From: Phoronis australis
Lineage: Eukaryota > Phoronida > Phoronidae
NCBI GenBank assembly: GCA_002633005.1
Contig: NMRA01000299.1
Span: forward strand, 248,001 to 312,000
DNA length: 64,000 nt
Direction: 5' to 3'
Part shown: piece after piece, positions 1-11,421 of the stretch
How positions within the stretch are numbered: position 1 is the stretch's first letter
How the letters are laid out: each line of letters begins with the position of its first letter
Notes under the pieces: model-generated
What the model was told of the DNA's origin: nothing
Database searches by the model: none
Seen by the model: only the letters and a program-made list of their open reading frames with translations
Position numbers and translations under genes: made by a program

Positions 1-122
1 AGCGTCGGTACTAAAATATATTAAAATATCCCCACGTTTCGAGCGATGCGCTTTTTGTCAAGGGCGTGCTAGACTGCTGAGTACATGTAAATAGATCTAA
101 AATAAAATGGCACAGGAGATGC
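1..122 (+). repeat. Left inverted terminal repeat of Penelope-like element
   Basis: The sequence starting GCGTCGGTACTAAAATATAT matches the reverse complement of the right end, which starts GCATCGGTACTAAAATGTAT, over about 120 bases with scattered substitutions. It contains a short stem (AGCG-CAT-CGCT, minus strand) followed by CGAAAC, discussed as a possible hammerhead-like relic. Confidence 0.8.
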
Positions 123-129
123 GGATTTC

Positions 130-932
130 TGTAGAGAAATTAGACTGTTGTCCACTAGGTTCCCTGATAGAGGTTATGAACCACGCTTGGTATCTGACAC
201 TCTATCCAAGGTACAATCTATTTCTAGGGAGGAACTCCTGGTCCCTAAGGACCAGATGAATAAGCAAGATAAGAACATGTTCATTCCATTTGTCTCTACC
301 TTTCTTCCCAGTGTGAATAGAACTCTGAATAGGATTTTTGATGAACTCAGTCCGCTGTTAGACAATGAGTACTTAACTAGGGTTTTCCCCTTGAGGCCCC
401 GTCTGGTCTATAGACATCCTCGCAATCTTAGGAATATGCTAGTTAAAGCAGGTTTACTAAGTTAAACATAGATCACCAAGAGGCTGGCTGTATTAGATGT
501 GACAAACCCAGGTGCCTGACCTGCACTCACATATCAGGGGAGTCAGTTGTAAGTCGCCATGGTGTCTCATATGAGATCAGAGACAAATTCTCATGCTCGA
601 GTGCGGGAATTGTTTATCTTATTAGATGTGGTAAATGTCCCCATGCGTGGTTTTTTAGGGAGACAGGTAACTCGTTATGCACGAGAATGAACGGCCACGG
701 GCAGACGATCCTTCACAATAATAGGGCAATCCCCATTGGGGAACATTTCAACCTCCCAGGCCATAGTACCAGTGACGTCGACGTACTGCTAGTCAAAGGC
801 GGGCTGTCTGACATTTACGCACGAAGAAAATGCGAGGCCGAATTCATCGCAAAATTTAACAATCATGCCAGAGGCCTAAACAGAGACAGGGGTTCTGTCT
901 CACTACAAATCTGTAGTGATAGACTCCAGTAG
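130..932 (+). pseudogene. Penelope RT C-terminus plus GIY-YIG endonuclease, frameshifted
   Basis: The first open segment (about 130-465) resembles the post-catalytic part of a Penelope RT, ending with the RLVYRHPRNLRNMLV-type motif that precedes the zinc-binding linker. The frame then shifts near 455. The second segment runs to the stop at 932 and holds a CIRCDKPRCLTC cysteine motif, the GIVYLIRC start of a GIY-YIG nuclease fold, an RETGNSLCTRMNGH helix, and a later EHFNLPGH motif. The second half of the usual YIG motif is altered to WFFRETG. The frameshift and lack of the RT core make this a dead copy. The protein would have driven target-primed insertion of the element. Confidence 0.8.
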
Positions 933-1019
933 CTACATGTCTCTGTTTGAGTCTCTCTCTCATCATACGTAGGCCTACCCCACTGGTAGTTGCTGTGTCC
1001 TGTAGTGTTCATATTATGT

Positions 1020-1142
1020 GGTCTCCTGTGCCTTTTTATTTTAGATCCACCTAAATGTACTCAACAGTCTGTAGCACACCCTTGACAAAGAGTGCATTGC
1101 TCAAAACATGGGGATATTTTAATACATTTTAGTACCGATGCT
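1020..1142 (-). repeat. Right inverted terminal repeat of Penelope-like element
   Basis: Reverse-complement partner of 1-122. It begins near GTCTCCTGTGCC and ends at AGTACCGATGCT. The internal stem and GAAAC motif seen in the left copy are partly decayed here (CTCAAAAC). Confidence 0.8.
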
Positions 1143-1899
1143 CGTCGTTTTAGTTTTACTAGACAAAAGTTTTACTATTCTATATTTTAAGAATTCCTGC
1201 AAGTTCTGTAGCCCATATTAGCCGGCCTTGAAGATGCCCTTGTCAGACATCTGCAAGACTGCTACGGTAACATCTGTTAGTTGAATTTATAACCATCAGA
1301 GCATGGGTTGCAATATTGCCATTGACCAAGAGCAGTGTGACTTAGAATTTTAATTCATTAAACAAATCGGTAACTCTTGAATAAGTTTCCCCAAAATTAA
1401 TCCCACGAAATTTGATTGAACTCGGAATCCTGGAAAAATTTGTGTCCAATGCAAAAAAAATTATTAGTAAAAAAATAGTCTCAATAAATACTGCAATAAT
1501 TTCAGACAATTTTCACATGGAAATGGCACTTTTGTGTAGAACAGAATAGAATAGAATGTGCTTCATTCCAGACTTACATTTGTCCCTAATAGCTATACAA
1601 TAATGAACTATCCTAACAGCTAAGAGAATAAAACTCTAGAAACCAAACATCTGAGAAAAAATAAGCTTAAGATAGCATGAATAAAATGAATAAAGTATAA
1701 AATGATTGAAATCAATACAAATGAATGCAGGATTCTAAACAAATATCATAGTGTAATCATCTCTCATGTGACAATGAATATCAATCAAAAGAGAATAAAA
1801 CAAACATTAGATGCTTTCAACTTTCTATGGACACCAAGAGTGTGTTTGCAAACTATATGAATTTATTAAAACAGTTTATATTTGTCCACATATAATTAC
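1143..1899. other. Intron sequence, nothing recognised
   Basis: AT-rich DNA with short homopolymers and no credible coding or repeat signal that I can name. It would lie in the intron following the exon at 1900-2101. Confidence 0.6.
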
Positions 1900-2101
1900 C
1901 AAAGTCGCCCGTGTCCAGCTGCAGAAGTGCAGTTATGGCTCCATATTCCAAAATGGCAGCTTTGACGTAGGTCATCACCACAATGGAGCGGAGATACGTG
2001 CCAACTCGAGACAAAATGGTTGTGGGCACACTGTGAGCTAACTTGTATGTAAACTTCACCTCTGTTTCATTCAAAGCAGGATTTACTGGCCAAAATTTTG
2101 T
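1900..2101 (-). CDS. Host gene exon: COR-like domain, C-terminal part
   Basis: Bounded by an acceptor (AATTTCCAG before 2101) and a donor (GTAATTAT after 1900). It is 202 bases, entering in phase 0 and leaving in phase 1, so the gene continues left of the window. The 67 residues include FWPVNPALNETEVKFTYKL, then a hydrophobic stretch, then AILEYGAITALLQL. This order (aromatic, basic strand, hydrophobic helix, 'hydrophobic-EYG-x-AL-Q') resembles the C-terminal half of COR domains, where a positively charged strand is followed by a W/A-xLxYG...ALxQ segment. It follows the exon at 4501-4596 directly in frame. COR domains dimerise ROCO proteins; that role is inferred from the family. No frameshift is seen. 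Confidence 0.78.
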
Positions 2102-2612
2102 CTGGAAATTAATCAATATCAAAAATCCTTGTACAATAGAAACATTAACTTGCTAATATGTATACTTGAAGGCCTGTTCTAAGTCCATTCTAAGGCTTCA
2201 AAAACAAATCATTAAAAAGTTAAATTCTGACTCGGACAGATTTACGCAGCAAACACACAACACTAAGGTAACTCTTTTGCCCAGTCCACATAACTCTGTT
2301 CTCATGTTTTGAAAATAAAAAAATAACCACTCTCTTCTGTCCACGTATCTACTGAATTCGAAAACCACTGAAAAAAAAAAAACTTTTTGAAAATGCAAAT
2401 ATACGAACACATTTTGTTTAAGGATACAACTTCTGTTCACAAGAAAGTATCTACTGAATTCGACAATGAAAAATCCAAACTTCTGAAAATGCTCTACAGA
2501 GTGGGATTTGTAATCTTTTCTTTTACACATATAGCTTCTACCCACGAACAAAAATGCACATTAGTGGAATCGCTGACACGTTGGTTCTACTAGTATATGT
2601 CTGTGAACTGAC
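2102..2612. other. Intron sequence, nothing recognised
   Basis: Low-complexity AT-rich stretch with two related lines (TATCTACTGAATTCGA at about 2344 and 2446) but no clear repeat family or coding signal. Confidence 0.5.
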
Positions 2613-3460
2613 AACAAGAGCAATGCAGAGCGTTGAAAATGTGCCCACGAATGCACCGCAAATGAAGTGCTTCAGAATCTAGAGTTGTTCATTTCTATCA
2701 TAAAAATGGCCACTAGATGGTGCAAAACGTCCGATCCATCTGACAACGGTACATGCCGTCGCTTCTTTAATAGAACGTTATTCACCAAATTTCATAAAAA
2801 TCTGTCAACGAACTTCTGAGAAACAAAGGAAAGCGGAAAAAATGAAATTCCCACTAGAGGACACTTCGTCTGCCTCAAAGTCGTCGTCTATTGTTAGCTT
2901 CATATAAAATACACTTACTAAATTAAATAAAGATCCTGCAGTGGGTTCAGGAGATATAGCTATGGCCTCAAAACAAAACAAAACCACCACTACAAGGTGC
3001 CACAGTAACTGAAGTTGTCAGCGTAACCATCCTCTTCACACCGAGTACACGCCAATTTTCCAAATCATCCTTAGAATGGTTTGGTTGATAGAGGGGTGGA
3101 CTCGAAAACAGTAAACATGACAAAAAGGTGGCACAAAATACCTCGAATTCATATGAAAATGGGAGGATAGCGTAACCGCAACAATACATGCCTATATTCC
3201 AAACTTTATGAAACTCCGTTGACGACCTTTGAATATACAGAGGTAAACAAAAAAAACTAAAATTGCAACTAGGGGGGACACCGGTAGTTAGAGAGGTCCG
3301 AAATTCCTCGTCATCTGTTGTCAGCTTCATAGGAACACAACTGCCAACTCTCATCAAGATCCTGTTAGGGGTTTAGGAGATACAGCTGCGGACGCTGGAC
3401 GCCCGGACAGACAGATGACGGCAATATGTGACCACATATAAATATATAGGCGCATAAAAA
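2613..3460 (+). repeat. Three-beat repeat family, copy 1 (CTCF-like cores)
   Basis: Starts with ACAAGAGCAATGCAGAGCGT and runs to a terminal hairpin ending in GGCGCATAAAAA. Inside it has the family's repeated sub-units with phrases such as AAATTTCATAAAAATCTGTC, AGATACAG and GCCACTAG. Core motifs appear near 2707 (GGCCACTAGATGGTGC), 2850, 2990 and 3263, several of them degraded. Before the hairpin is the GGACGC-rich segment typical of the 3' end. This copy is shorter than those at 44821 and 58069. Confidence 0.8.
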
Positions 3461-3852
3461 CGCAACTTCTTCACAATTCTGACATTACCTTTGTACGACC
3501 ACATTTGTGAGGATGGAAAACTTTGAATCCATTTTACATTGTATTGGCATATTCGTGTGGGTGGAGAATTTAACAAAGGTCATACAAAAAAACAGAGAAC
3601 TTGTGTTCAAAACATGAAACAAAAGTTACATTTTCACATGAGTTATGTGGACAGAGCCTTAGAGACGGCACTAAAACATTTAAAAATAGCCAAAACCATT
3701 TTTCAGGATCTGGGTGTAACTTTCATGAAACACCATGAAAAATTGGAATGCTTACCATAGCGATAAAACTCAATGGTACCCAGTAAAGTCTTTTAGAGGT
3801 CAAATAGTTGAATTTCGTATCTAGTATGTAGCTAACTTTTACATTCAAACTA
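3461..3852. other. Intron sequence, nothing firmly recognised
   Basis: No motif I can assign. The right end may include upstream remains of the LINE that becomes readable at 3853. Confidence 0.4.
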
Positions 3853-4360
3853 ATGAAAGTATGGAAAGCTAGGAAACTCTCGCTGAAAACAAAATTGAGA
3901 TTGTTCAACTCAAACGTGAAATCAGTACTGTTATATGGATCAGAGACCTGGACAAACACAAAAACAAACTTCAAGAGACTGAAAACTTTTGTCAATTCAT
4001 GCCCGAGAAAAAATTTGAGGATACAGTGACCAGAAAAGATAAGAAATGAAGAATTGTGGGAATGAACAGGACAGACACCAGTGGAAGAGGAGACCGGCCA
4101 AAGGAAATGGCGCTGGATTGGACATACACTAAGAAGACCAACAAGTAGCACTTCCAGACACGCATTAAAGTGGAACCCACAGGGTAAACGAAATAGAGGC
4201 AGACCACGAATGACCTGGAGAAGATGCATCATCGATGACATGGAGAGGTTAGGATACTCGTGGAGACAGCTAGAAAGATTCGCCCAGCACAGAGCAGAAT
4301 GGAAATCTCTGATTCGTGGCCTATACCCTGGTAGGGGTGACGGGCACTGATGATGATGTA
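3853..4360 (+). mobile_element. Non-LTR retrotransposon 3' end (RTE/CR1-like ORF2 tail)
   Basis: Translated pieces read like the C-terminal tail of a LINE ORF2: LFNSNVKSVLLYGSETW near 3895-3950, then EELW, then RKWRWIGHTLRR, GKRNRGRPRMTWRR and a tryptophan-spaced AEWKSLIRGL ending at a stop at 4348. One or two frame breaks lie between about 4000 and 4090. A short TGATGATGATG tail follows the stop, as in RTE-type elements. It lies in the plus orientation, antisense to the host gene. It is 5'-truncated, as is usual for LINEs. The clade assignment is less certain than the class. Confidence 0.85.
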
Positions 4361-4500
4361 GCTAACCCATTACAAACAATACAAATGAAGTCATGGCAAC
4401 AGTATTTAAGGTCACGTCACATGTACGTAAAGACTGAAGCATTATACTTGTTTAAAATTAAAATTTAGAAAGTGACTGACTTCTGATTCAAGTAACTTAC

Positions 4501-4596
4501 CAATGGGTGGTTGGAAATAGGCATTTTGGAGCCAGAAAGTCCCAGAGAGGAGTTAAAGTTGATAAGTCCTAACTGGTACATTATATCTCTTATTGC
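4501..4596 (-). CDS. Host gene exon: COR-like domain, N-terminal part
   Basis: Exactly 96 bases (32 codons), phase 0 on both sides, between acceptor TTTTCCAG and donor GTAAGTTACT. The residues include AIRDIMYQLGLINFNSSLGL, which matches the 'helix - LGLI-x-F' signature near the start of COR domains (in ROCO proteins, a conserved Leu-Gly-hydrophobic-x-Phe follows a winged-helix-like helix). It joins in frame to YEK at 11245 upstream and to TKFWPV at 2101 downstream. The intron upstream is 6.6 kb. Confidence 0.8.
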
Positions 4597-4799
4597 CTGG
4601 AAAAGACAGCATTTAGATTACAAACATATTATGTGGGTCTAGCGAATACAAAAGTGGTCTTGCCTTGTTCATCTACAATGCAGTAATTGTGATTCAAACA
4701 TCCCTCTGCAACACTGTTTGGTATTGTGAAACAAAAGCAAAGCACGGCCTTGACAAGTTTCCAAAAAGAGCATTGTTTTCAAATTGGAACATTTTGATG

Positions 4800-5600
4800 C
4801 ATTAGTCATAAACACCAGCGAACCTACAATGGGTATATAGGTAGCAGTGCCAGTCATCCAAAAATTAGCAAATGGCATCCCGGTAAATACGATCCCATAA
4901 AAAAACTCCAGGAGCAATGTGGAATATTGATAGGGAGGTGGACGACAAAGAACAGACACAAAAACAAGAAAATGGCCACTTAAGAGGTGCAATATAGGTC
5001 ATGTCTGTATGAAACACGTCAGATGCTGTCGTCTAGTACGTTAAAACAACTAATTTCCCATATTTCATTCACAGAACTTGACACAAATCAAGGCAAGTGC
5101 AAAGAAAAACAATATTGTCTCCAAGGTACTCCACAGTAGTCGAATTTGTCTCAAAATCCACATTGCTTGACTGTACTTTTCTCAATAAAAATGCATACAC
5201 ATTTCATGAAGATCCATGAAGGAACTTGGTAGAAATTGAGCCACAGGGAAATAGCAAATTTCCCACCAGAAGATGCTACAAGTCCAAAAGTCATTGTCAG
5301 ACATGCACTTCACAGACAGAACACAATGCATAACAATGATCCTTGTGAGATGGACAACAGCCACTGGGTGGTGCAGAATACACCAGATTAATCCAAAAAT
5401 GGAAAAGCAATGTCGTCTCCTTCATAGATACTTATATGTCAAATCTATCAAGGAAATCTGAAGATACAAAAAAAAAAACTAAAATTGCATCTAGGAGGAT
5501 GCAGCAGTTGTCGCATCCGTTCAAAATGTCTTCGTCATCCAGCTGAACGGACATCTGGGAAGAGATGACGACAATAAACGACAACATATTACACATATTT
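4800..5600 (+). repeat. Decayed three-beat repeat family copies
   Basis: Family phrases survive in patches: AAAATGGCCACTTAAGAGGTGC near 4972, TTTCATGAAGATCCATGAAGG near 5200, CAGCCACTGGGTGGTGCAGA near 5358 and TTGCATCTAGGAGGATGCAG near 5486. Spacing is irregular and the ends are not visible. Confidence 0.6.
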
Positions 5601-5613
5601 GAGCATCTAAAAA

Positions 5614-5770
5614 ATGTACAGTTCATACCGAAGTCTGGTCATCTATGCTTGCACTATCTGGGCTGGAGATCAATGTGTTAACAGACTTGACAAACTCTGC
5701 AACGCCATCAACAAAATACCAATTATCACGGGAGCGATAGTTAAGGCAGTCCCCCTGAAAAGAAAAGGAA
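5614..5770 (+). mobile_element. Possible LINE ORF2 fragment
   Basis: The translation YRSLVIYACTIWAG, then LDKLCNAINKIPIITGAI, resembles the thumb region of LINE reverse transcriptases (LVRS..EYAS.IW ... LDRIQNKALRIITGA). The match is short and weakly conserved, so this is tentative. Confidence 0.45.
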
Positions 5771-5888
5771 ACAATATAATTGCAATAAAGAGGTTTAAGG
5801 TAACTGTGAGTCAAGTTTGTTTACTAGGTTGTTCTAATGTGAAAATATATTGAATTCTGTTCACTCTAACCTCTACAAAATACATATT

Positions 5889-6211
5889 TTCTGAAAGGTG
5901 AATAAATTTCCCAAAAAAATTTATTGCTCTTAATATTTACTTTAATGTCTTTATTTTATCACAAAATATACTTTTTGGTAAAAAAAATTTGACTTAGAAC
6001 AGATAAAAATAAATTTAAAATAATGTTCCTCTAATCTCATTGGTCTTTTGTCAACACGCTGATAATGGGGAACCGTGTCTCAGATTTCAGAACAATATTT
6101 TCAAAATCTCTGTTCAAAGTTACTTTTTTTCCAAAATGCATATTCGTGAAAAAATTAAGACAAGTAAATTGTAATAAATTTTGTTAGGAAAAATTTATTC
6201 ACCTTTCAGAA
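5889..6211. mobile_element. Small MITE-like element with terminal inverted repeats
   Basis: Left end TTCTGAAAGGTGAATAAATT is repeated in reverse complement at the right end (AATTTATTCACCTTTCAGAA). The inverted arms are about 30 bases and the whole unit is 323 bases, AT-rich and without coding capacity. I could not fix a target-site duplication. Confidence 0.7.
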
Positions 6212-6359
6212 CATTTAGTTAAAAACACGAATAGACTGTTTGCTAGCAAGCTTGATAGTGGTACGTTCGTAGTTTTGTTGCATTCCCACTCTCTTCTTGT
6301 ATGCCCCTGTTCCCCGTCACGTGTATTTCACTGTTTAGTTCGCTACATTTATGTTCATT

Positions 6360-6540
6360 CCACTTATTGCTTCATGATGAGACATGCAGTCTCGCAATAT
6401 AGCTAGTGTTTTAATTTGTTTGTTTTGTTGTGTCTCTTAGTGTTTTACTATATAGCTGCACACCTGAAGAAAGGAGACTGCTCCGAAACTACAAGCGTAC
6501 CAGTATCAAGCTTTCAAACAAAAAGTCTAGTCGTGTTTTT
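6360..6540 (+). other. Possible Penelope terminal relic with hammerhead-like core
   Basis: The line CACCTGAAGAAAGGAGACTG (6461-6480) continues with CTCCGAAAC (6481-6489). It gives the hammerhead pieces CUGAAGA (6464-6470), a GGAG/CUCC stem with an ACUG loop, and GAAAC. Two extra A residues sit between the CUGANGA box and the stem, so it is near-canonical rather than exact. Penelope-like elements are known to carry hammerhead motifs in their terminal repeats. No Penelope coding sequence is adjacent. Confidence 0.4.
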
Positions 6541-7499
6541 AACAAAGGTTTGTGTAAACGAAGGGCTGCAACCAAACTATACTTCTTTCAGAAAATACAT
6601 ACTTTGTAGGGGAAAGAGGTAACAGCATTTTAGATATTTGCACGTTAAGTACAACTTGGTAAACAAGGTTCACAGTTAACATAAGTATCCTGAGTGGTGG
6701 TTAAAGACCTGTTGCGTTTGCTCTCTTGAAGTGTAAAATACTTAAATTATATGGACGCCAGGAGTGAATTAAAACAAAACAACAAACCATGGAGTCTGCT
6801 TCATTCTGTTTGGCCATGTAACATGAACTAAAATGCTAATTTTCTAAAGAGTAACACAATCTACAAAAAATGAGAGCACAATGACAACAAAAATTTTATG
6901 GGTATTCTTCTATTTAAAACATGACATCCGCCTGTCAAAGTTAACTTTCAATTTTGGCCACCAACCATACAAGACTGGTCTTACTTTGTTCCTTCCAGAT
7001 AAGAAGTGATTTCTGAACTTGGGGAAAATTGGCACATAAAATGATTTCACGGGTCAAGGCAACTTGTTGACCAAAACGCCAAGAACAGCTTTTTGTCAGA
7101 AGGTAGGTTAGTGGCTGCTTAACACTCAACATGTTGGACCAGCTCAACTTTCTTTTGTCAAAATATTCACAATATATTAAGTACAATAAGTTGGGTGTCC
7201 ACATGCAGAGTGACATACTTAATGTGCACATATCATGCTATAAAATTTAAAAGGAAACTGTATTTTATTCTGAGAAGATTTTGCATAGTTTTGTGTGATT
7301 TGTTGGTTACTTTCACTAAATTCAACAGCAAAAAGTAAACTGATATCTTTTAATGAAACTCAAAAAATTGGTTCAGAGTTCCACAATCACCTGCTTGAAG
7401 TGCTGCCTCTTGTGACGTATTTGTCGGGGGTAAAGTCAGTATGCTATTTCAGCGCGGCATTGTTCAAATTGTCAGAATAAGAAACTTTAGTGTGAAATG
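6541..7499. other. Intron sequence, nothing recognised
   Basis: No assignable coding, repeat or RNA signal. Open frames here are short and unlike any family I know. Confidence 0.5.
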
Positions 7500-7830
7500 T
7501 CCGGTCACCACTCGCCATTTCCTAAAATTTTGCTATGTCTTTCGAGAGATAACAGCTCCACAGCTGCAAGGTTTGCTTTAAAATTCGGTTTGAAACTTAT
7601 AACACAACGAACAAGTTCCGATAATTTGTAGTGACATATATCCAGCCTCGTTCCAGCAGCGAAAAACACTGCTAATAAAAGAATCTGGGGGAAGAAACTG
7701 GTCATGGTCAGGTGACGTTATCGCTGAAAGCCGACTCAAAAGAACCCATCACAATTTTAATGATGCTATATTTTCCAACACCAGTAATTAAGTTAGTTTA
7801 GTCAAAGAAGAGAGTAGTTTTGTCCAATTC
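7500..7830 (+). repeat. Dispersed repeat family R3, copy 1
   Basis: Shares phrases with copies near 43120-43440, 52255-52400 and 60540-60860: CATTTCCTAAAATTTTGC, then GCCGACTCAAAAGA, ACAATTTTA, and CCAACACCAGTAATTAAGTT. Copies are diverged and contain indels. Nature unknown, with no coding content. Confidence 0.65.
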
Positions 7831-10140
7831 TTTACCCATACCGAGCCACCAACGATGGTTAGGGCAACCAATGATATGCAATGTTGAAGACACCTTTTTT
7901 GAAGAGTTCGAACAACCAGGAGCCATATAAAAAGGCATGGCAAAATTTCTACAGCACTTTGGCAAACAGAAACAAATAAGGACAGCTGATATTATGGTAA
8001 AACACGATGTAAACTCTTCACAAATTGTGATAACCAGTCGAGGCTCCACTCCACTAACCACGTCACTGACATATCAGCCAATCAGCGATCGCTGTCAGAT
8101 TTCAGCCTTTTGACAATAAATATTCAGCTTTTATTAAGCGCACAACTCAGGCAAATGTGAGTTTTCTTTGAATGTTAGGATGGATTAACAGCCGATTATT
8201 TTTACTACAGTTCCCTTTTAAAGGAGAAATCAAGCATATTTTATGAGACCTTTTATAAAAACCCACAAATCCCAAGTTATCCTGGAAATACCTGACCTAC
8301 ATTTACAGCCAAACGAACAATAGAATGTGACACAAATGGCCCAACAAAGCCCCTCCACCCACCTCCTGGTTCTGTATTCACTAATTAAGAACTAATAAAT
8401 GTGGTACTCCCTCTTGAACACAGCCTGCAGGTCATTTCCTGCTTGGTTAGTGACATTAAATGCCCCTATCAAGATACAGTCACCTTGTCAGTCATTCATG
8501 CCAATTCTATCTATGGTTCGATGGATAGTAGATACTTGCCAAGAGAACAATTCAATTAATACGAAAAACTCAACCAGATAACAAGGGATCTGTATTATTA
8601 TTATTATTAACAGAAACATAAAAAGTGATGCTTTCCCTTCAAGATTGAAAAATTTTGGCACTTAGTTGACTGACATGCTCATAACTTGAGAAAGGTTTAC
8701 AACACTTCAATATACAAACCATCATGTGAAGAGCATCCATTCGGACAACCATGTTTTTGTGCATAAGCGATGGATTGTTTTTTGACTCGTAAATCTGAAA
8801 AGAGTAAAGGGCAGTAAAGTACTAGTGACAACAAAAAAAACACACGGAAACACAAAAGAAGCAAAAACAATCGTGGAAAAAATCCACAGACTGAGACATT
8901 CTCCAAAACGTGGAACACTGAAATTCAAGTTAAAATTGAATTTTCTCGATTCCAAAGATTGGGATCTTGGCGATTTTGATATTCATTATATCGGACAGTG
9001 TGATATATATCAAAACAGTCAGGAAATACACATGGCAGTTCAAAAAATCATCAAAACTAGCTACCAATGCACCGTTAAATCATAGTTTGTAATAATACCT
9101 CAAGTGAATATTGTCATAATCGTAGTTCATGATATAGTAAAAGCAAATATTGCCTATTTCTAATAATTGGTACAAGCTCAAAATGTTTCTTTTGGCATCT
9201 CACTGCTTTTGTCAAGGATTACTACAACAATCGAAAATACATAGCCAGTAAAAAGTGTCAGCAATCAAAGGAACCACCATGGAAGCTTTAGCTTATTACA
9301 TTGCTTCATAAACTTTGGCAAGAAAGTGGGCTATGATGTGATGATGTGTTCTACACCTGAACACTTAGGTTGACACCAGGTCGTTAATTGCGACTTTGCA
9401 AAAATCGCCAGTCACTAAACAAAATCTGGGGAGGCAAAAACCGATGTCAAGATTGGCAATTAAAAAGATCATGTTGTCTCAAATGTTTACCCATAACTCT
9501 TCCATTTTCTCCCCATAATATGAATACACCATTCAATTCAGACAATCGCAAACACTGGAGGCTCGTGTTTTATGGGTCAGTCTAACCTGACTTTTTGTTG
9601 ACTTATTTCCACTTCTGTTTGTTTACTTTCGTTAGTAATTTAACCGCATGTTTGATGTGTGCTGACAGCTGAAGGTGGCAAATGCACTGATTTCATGACA
9701 TAGTGAACCAAATGTACTGAATCTAGGAAAACTGTTGGTAGTTTAAACCTTCAGAGACACCACAAATTTTGAAAGAAATTTCAGGAGAATTACTGTCAGA
9801 CTTTGATACTCGTGGTAGCGCAGTGTGACGGCTGCAGTTTCTTCCCAGGTCGCCAAACACAAAGCTGCATTTTAGTGACCTGCAGGTCACCAAATAAAGC
9901 ATTGGTGAACCTGAGTTCCAAAGCATACAGTAAAATCTCACTAATTTTGGATACAAATAAATGTCAAAATGACTCATTCTTGACTATACAAGACAGTGCT
10001 TCTAACATTGTTATGAATGGTCACAGTTTTTGAAAACATCGTTTGAGGGTAGCCATGGCATAAAACTTGAACATGGAAAAGATAAAATAACATTTCACTT
10101 GTCAGCCCTATTGTGTCCTAGCTAAATGGGTAAGTATGCA
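7831..10140. other. Intron sequence, nothing recognised
   Basis: About 2.3 kb with only short open frames, none of which I can link to a family (including an 86-codon plus-strand frame at 8825-9085). It contains a short TTA microsatellite at about 8596-8610. Confidence 0.5.
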
Positions 10141-10235
10141 CATTTATTTATTTATTTATTATTGTGATATTTAAAATGAGGGTGGCCTCTTCAGTGATAG
10201 CACTGCTTTCCAAGAGGGCACCTGTGCTGGCACCT
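10141..10235 (-). mobile_element. LINE 3' tail fragment
   Basis: Reverse complement of the LINE 3' end at 33690-33774. Both share the line GCCCTCTTGGAAAGCAGTGC, then CTATCACTGAAGAGGCCACC, and end in ATATCACAATAATAAATAAA. Here the TATTTATTTATT tail is at 10143-10160, so the LINE was inserted in the minus orientation and only its last 90 bases are recognisable. Confidence 0.75.
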
Positions 10236-11244
10236 GTGGGGAGAGAAGGCATCAAACTACAAAATGGACAGATACCCCTGCAGCAACGGCAATCAGCTCA
10301 TACATTAGTGAGGTTTTAAAAGCATCGTTCCAGGTCTGTGTTTTAATGTGCCTAGGGATTACTTAAACCTGTCAGAAAAGTGTGCCATTATGAAAAAAGA
10401 AAATGGGCAGCTTTGTGCTAATTGAATATAGCACTGAGGCACGCCACATTATCCTGGTTGCTAATGTAACACATAACTAACACCTGATAACTGCCTAAAA
10501 CCCGCAAAAATTCAAGATTATTTTCCATAGACACAAAGAGTACTCCTGCTGAATCCATACTGTTGTTTTATCATAAAAATTACAGACTTATTGATTGGAA
10601 GTAATTTTTAATTTTTTAACTTTGTCTAGTTAGCTGATTTTCTGCAAACAAGGAGCATGTTCGGAAAAAGCATTTTTGGAGCAAAACATCAAATTCAAAT
10701 GTATGCCAGAGCTATACAAAATATACACCAGATCATGTGTTGAACAGTGTCAAATATACGCAAGAGAGCGTCAATACAGCACTCACCCTCTAAATGTGCA
10801 AATTGCAGGACTGCACCTCCAATAATATACTACCATTTTCAGGAGCCTTTTTGTGAACAAGATTTCTTCCAAATGAAAATTTTATAATGTAGAGGAATCC
10901 ACTGCGATTATTTTTTAGTAAGTTAATCAAAATGTAAACCTTTGATCGGGACATGTGCTAAGCGTATTGTCAGAAATTCTTCCTGTAGACTAGCTCATCC
11001 ACAAACATGCTTCATAATTGACACGTGTTCATAAATTCACAATAGAAGTAAACTACATTAAAAGTGACCCAATATTTAATTCTGTACTGCCAGCTTTGTT
11101 CCATCCTCCATTATAAAAGCAGCTGAACAAACCGCAGTAGTTTCAGAAGCTTTTTCTAATTTGTAAATAAGATGATGAATGAAAGAACAATTACGTTTAC
11201 ATTATTTACACATACCAAACTTGTTGACATCATTAACTTCATAC
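10236..11244. other. Intron sequence, nothing recognised
   Basis: No coding or repeat signal that I can support, up to the splice donor at 11240-11244. Confidence 0.5.
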
Positions 11245-11421
11245 CTTCTCATACTTAAGACCCAATTCTTTGTAAACATGCTTGATAGATTTACTGTCTG
11301 AGAACTCTAGCGTCTTTTTGTAGTCCTTCATTCGATTGGCCAAGGCCTCAAAGGACACAGACTTTTCCAGGAACTCCTTGCTGCATTTGTTCAATGCTTC
11401 CATCAAACCCTGTTGGGAGGA
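11245..11421 (-). CDS. Host gene exon: helical segment between Roc-like and COR-like domains
   Basis: 177 bases (59 codons), phase 0 in and out, acceptor TTATTATAG and donor GTATGAAG. The peptide is strongly helical and charged (GLMEALNKCSKEFLEKSVSF, then later KHVYKELGLKYEK). In ROCO proteins the winged-helix part of COR follows the Roc domain, and 'YKELGLKYEK | AIRDIMYQLGLI' across this junction fits that arrangement. A second in-frame acceptor lies 12 bases inside (AACAG before 11409), so four residues (SSQQ) may be optional. The next exon downstream is 4501-4596. Confidence 0.8.

Larger units (their letters stand above)
1..1142 (+). mobile_element. Penelope-like retroelement, 5'-truncated, with inverted termini
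   Basis: The piece is bounded by inverted copies of the same roughly 122-base sequence, at 1-122 and 1020-1142. Between them lies a broken reading frame whose two halves look like the end of a Penelope reverse transcriptase and a GIY-YIG endonuclease, in the order usual for Penelope-like elements. The RT catalytic core is absent, so the copy is truncated and cannot be autonomous. The left terminus lies at the window edge, so the element could extend further left. Inverted rather than direct terminal copies are known for some Penelope insertions. Confidence 0.8.

Noticed and set aside
6371-6400. A second hammerhead-like core (TGATGAGAC...GTCTCGCAA)
   Set aside because: Lacks the leading C and the GAAA box; only the stem fits, so chance is likely.
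8825-9085. 86-codon lysine-rich frame as a gene
   Set aside because: No family resemblance, no splice context, no second copy.
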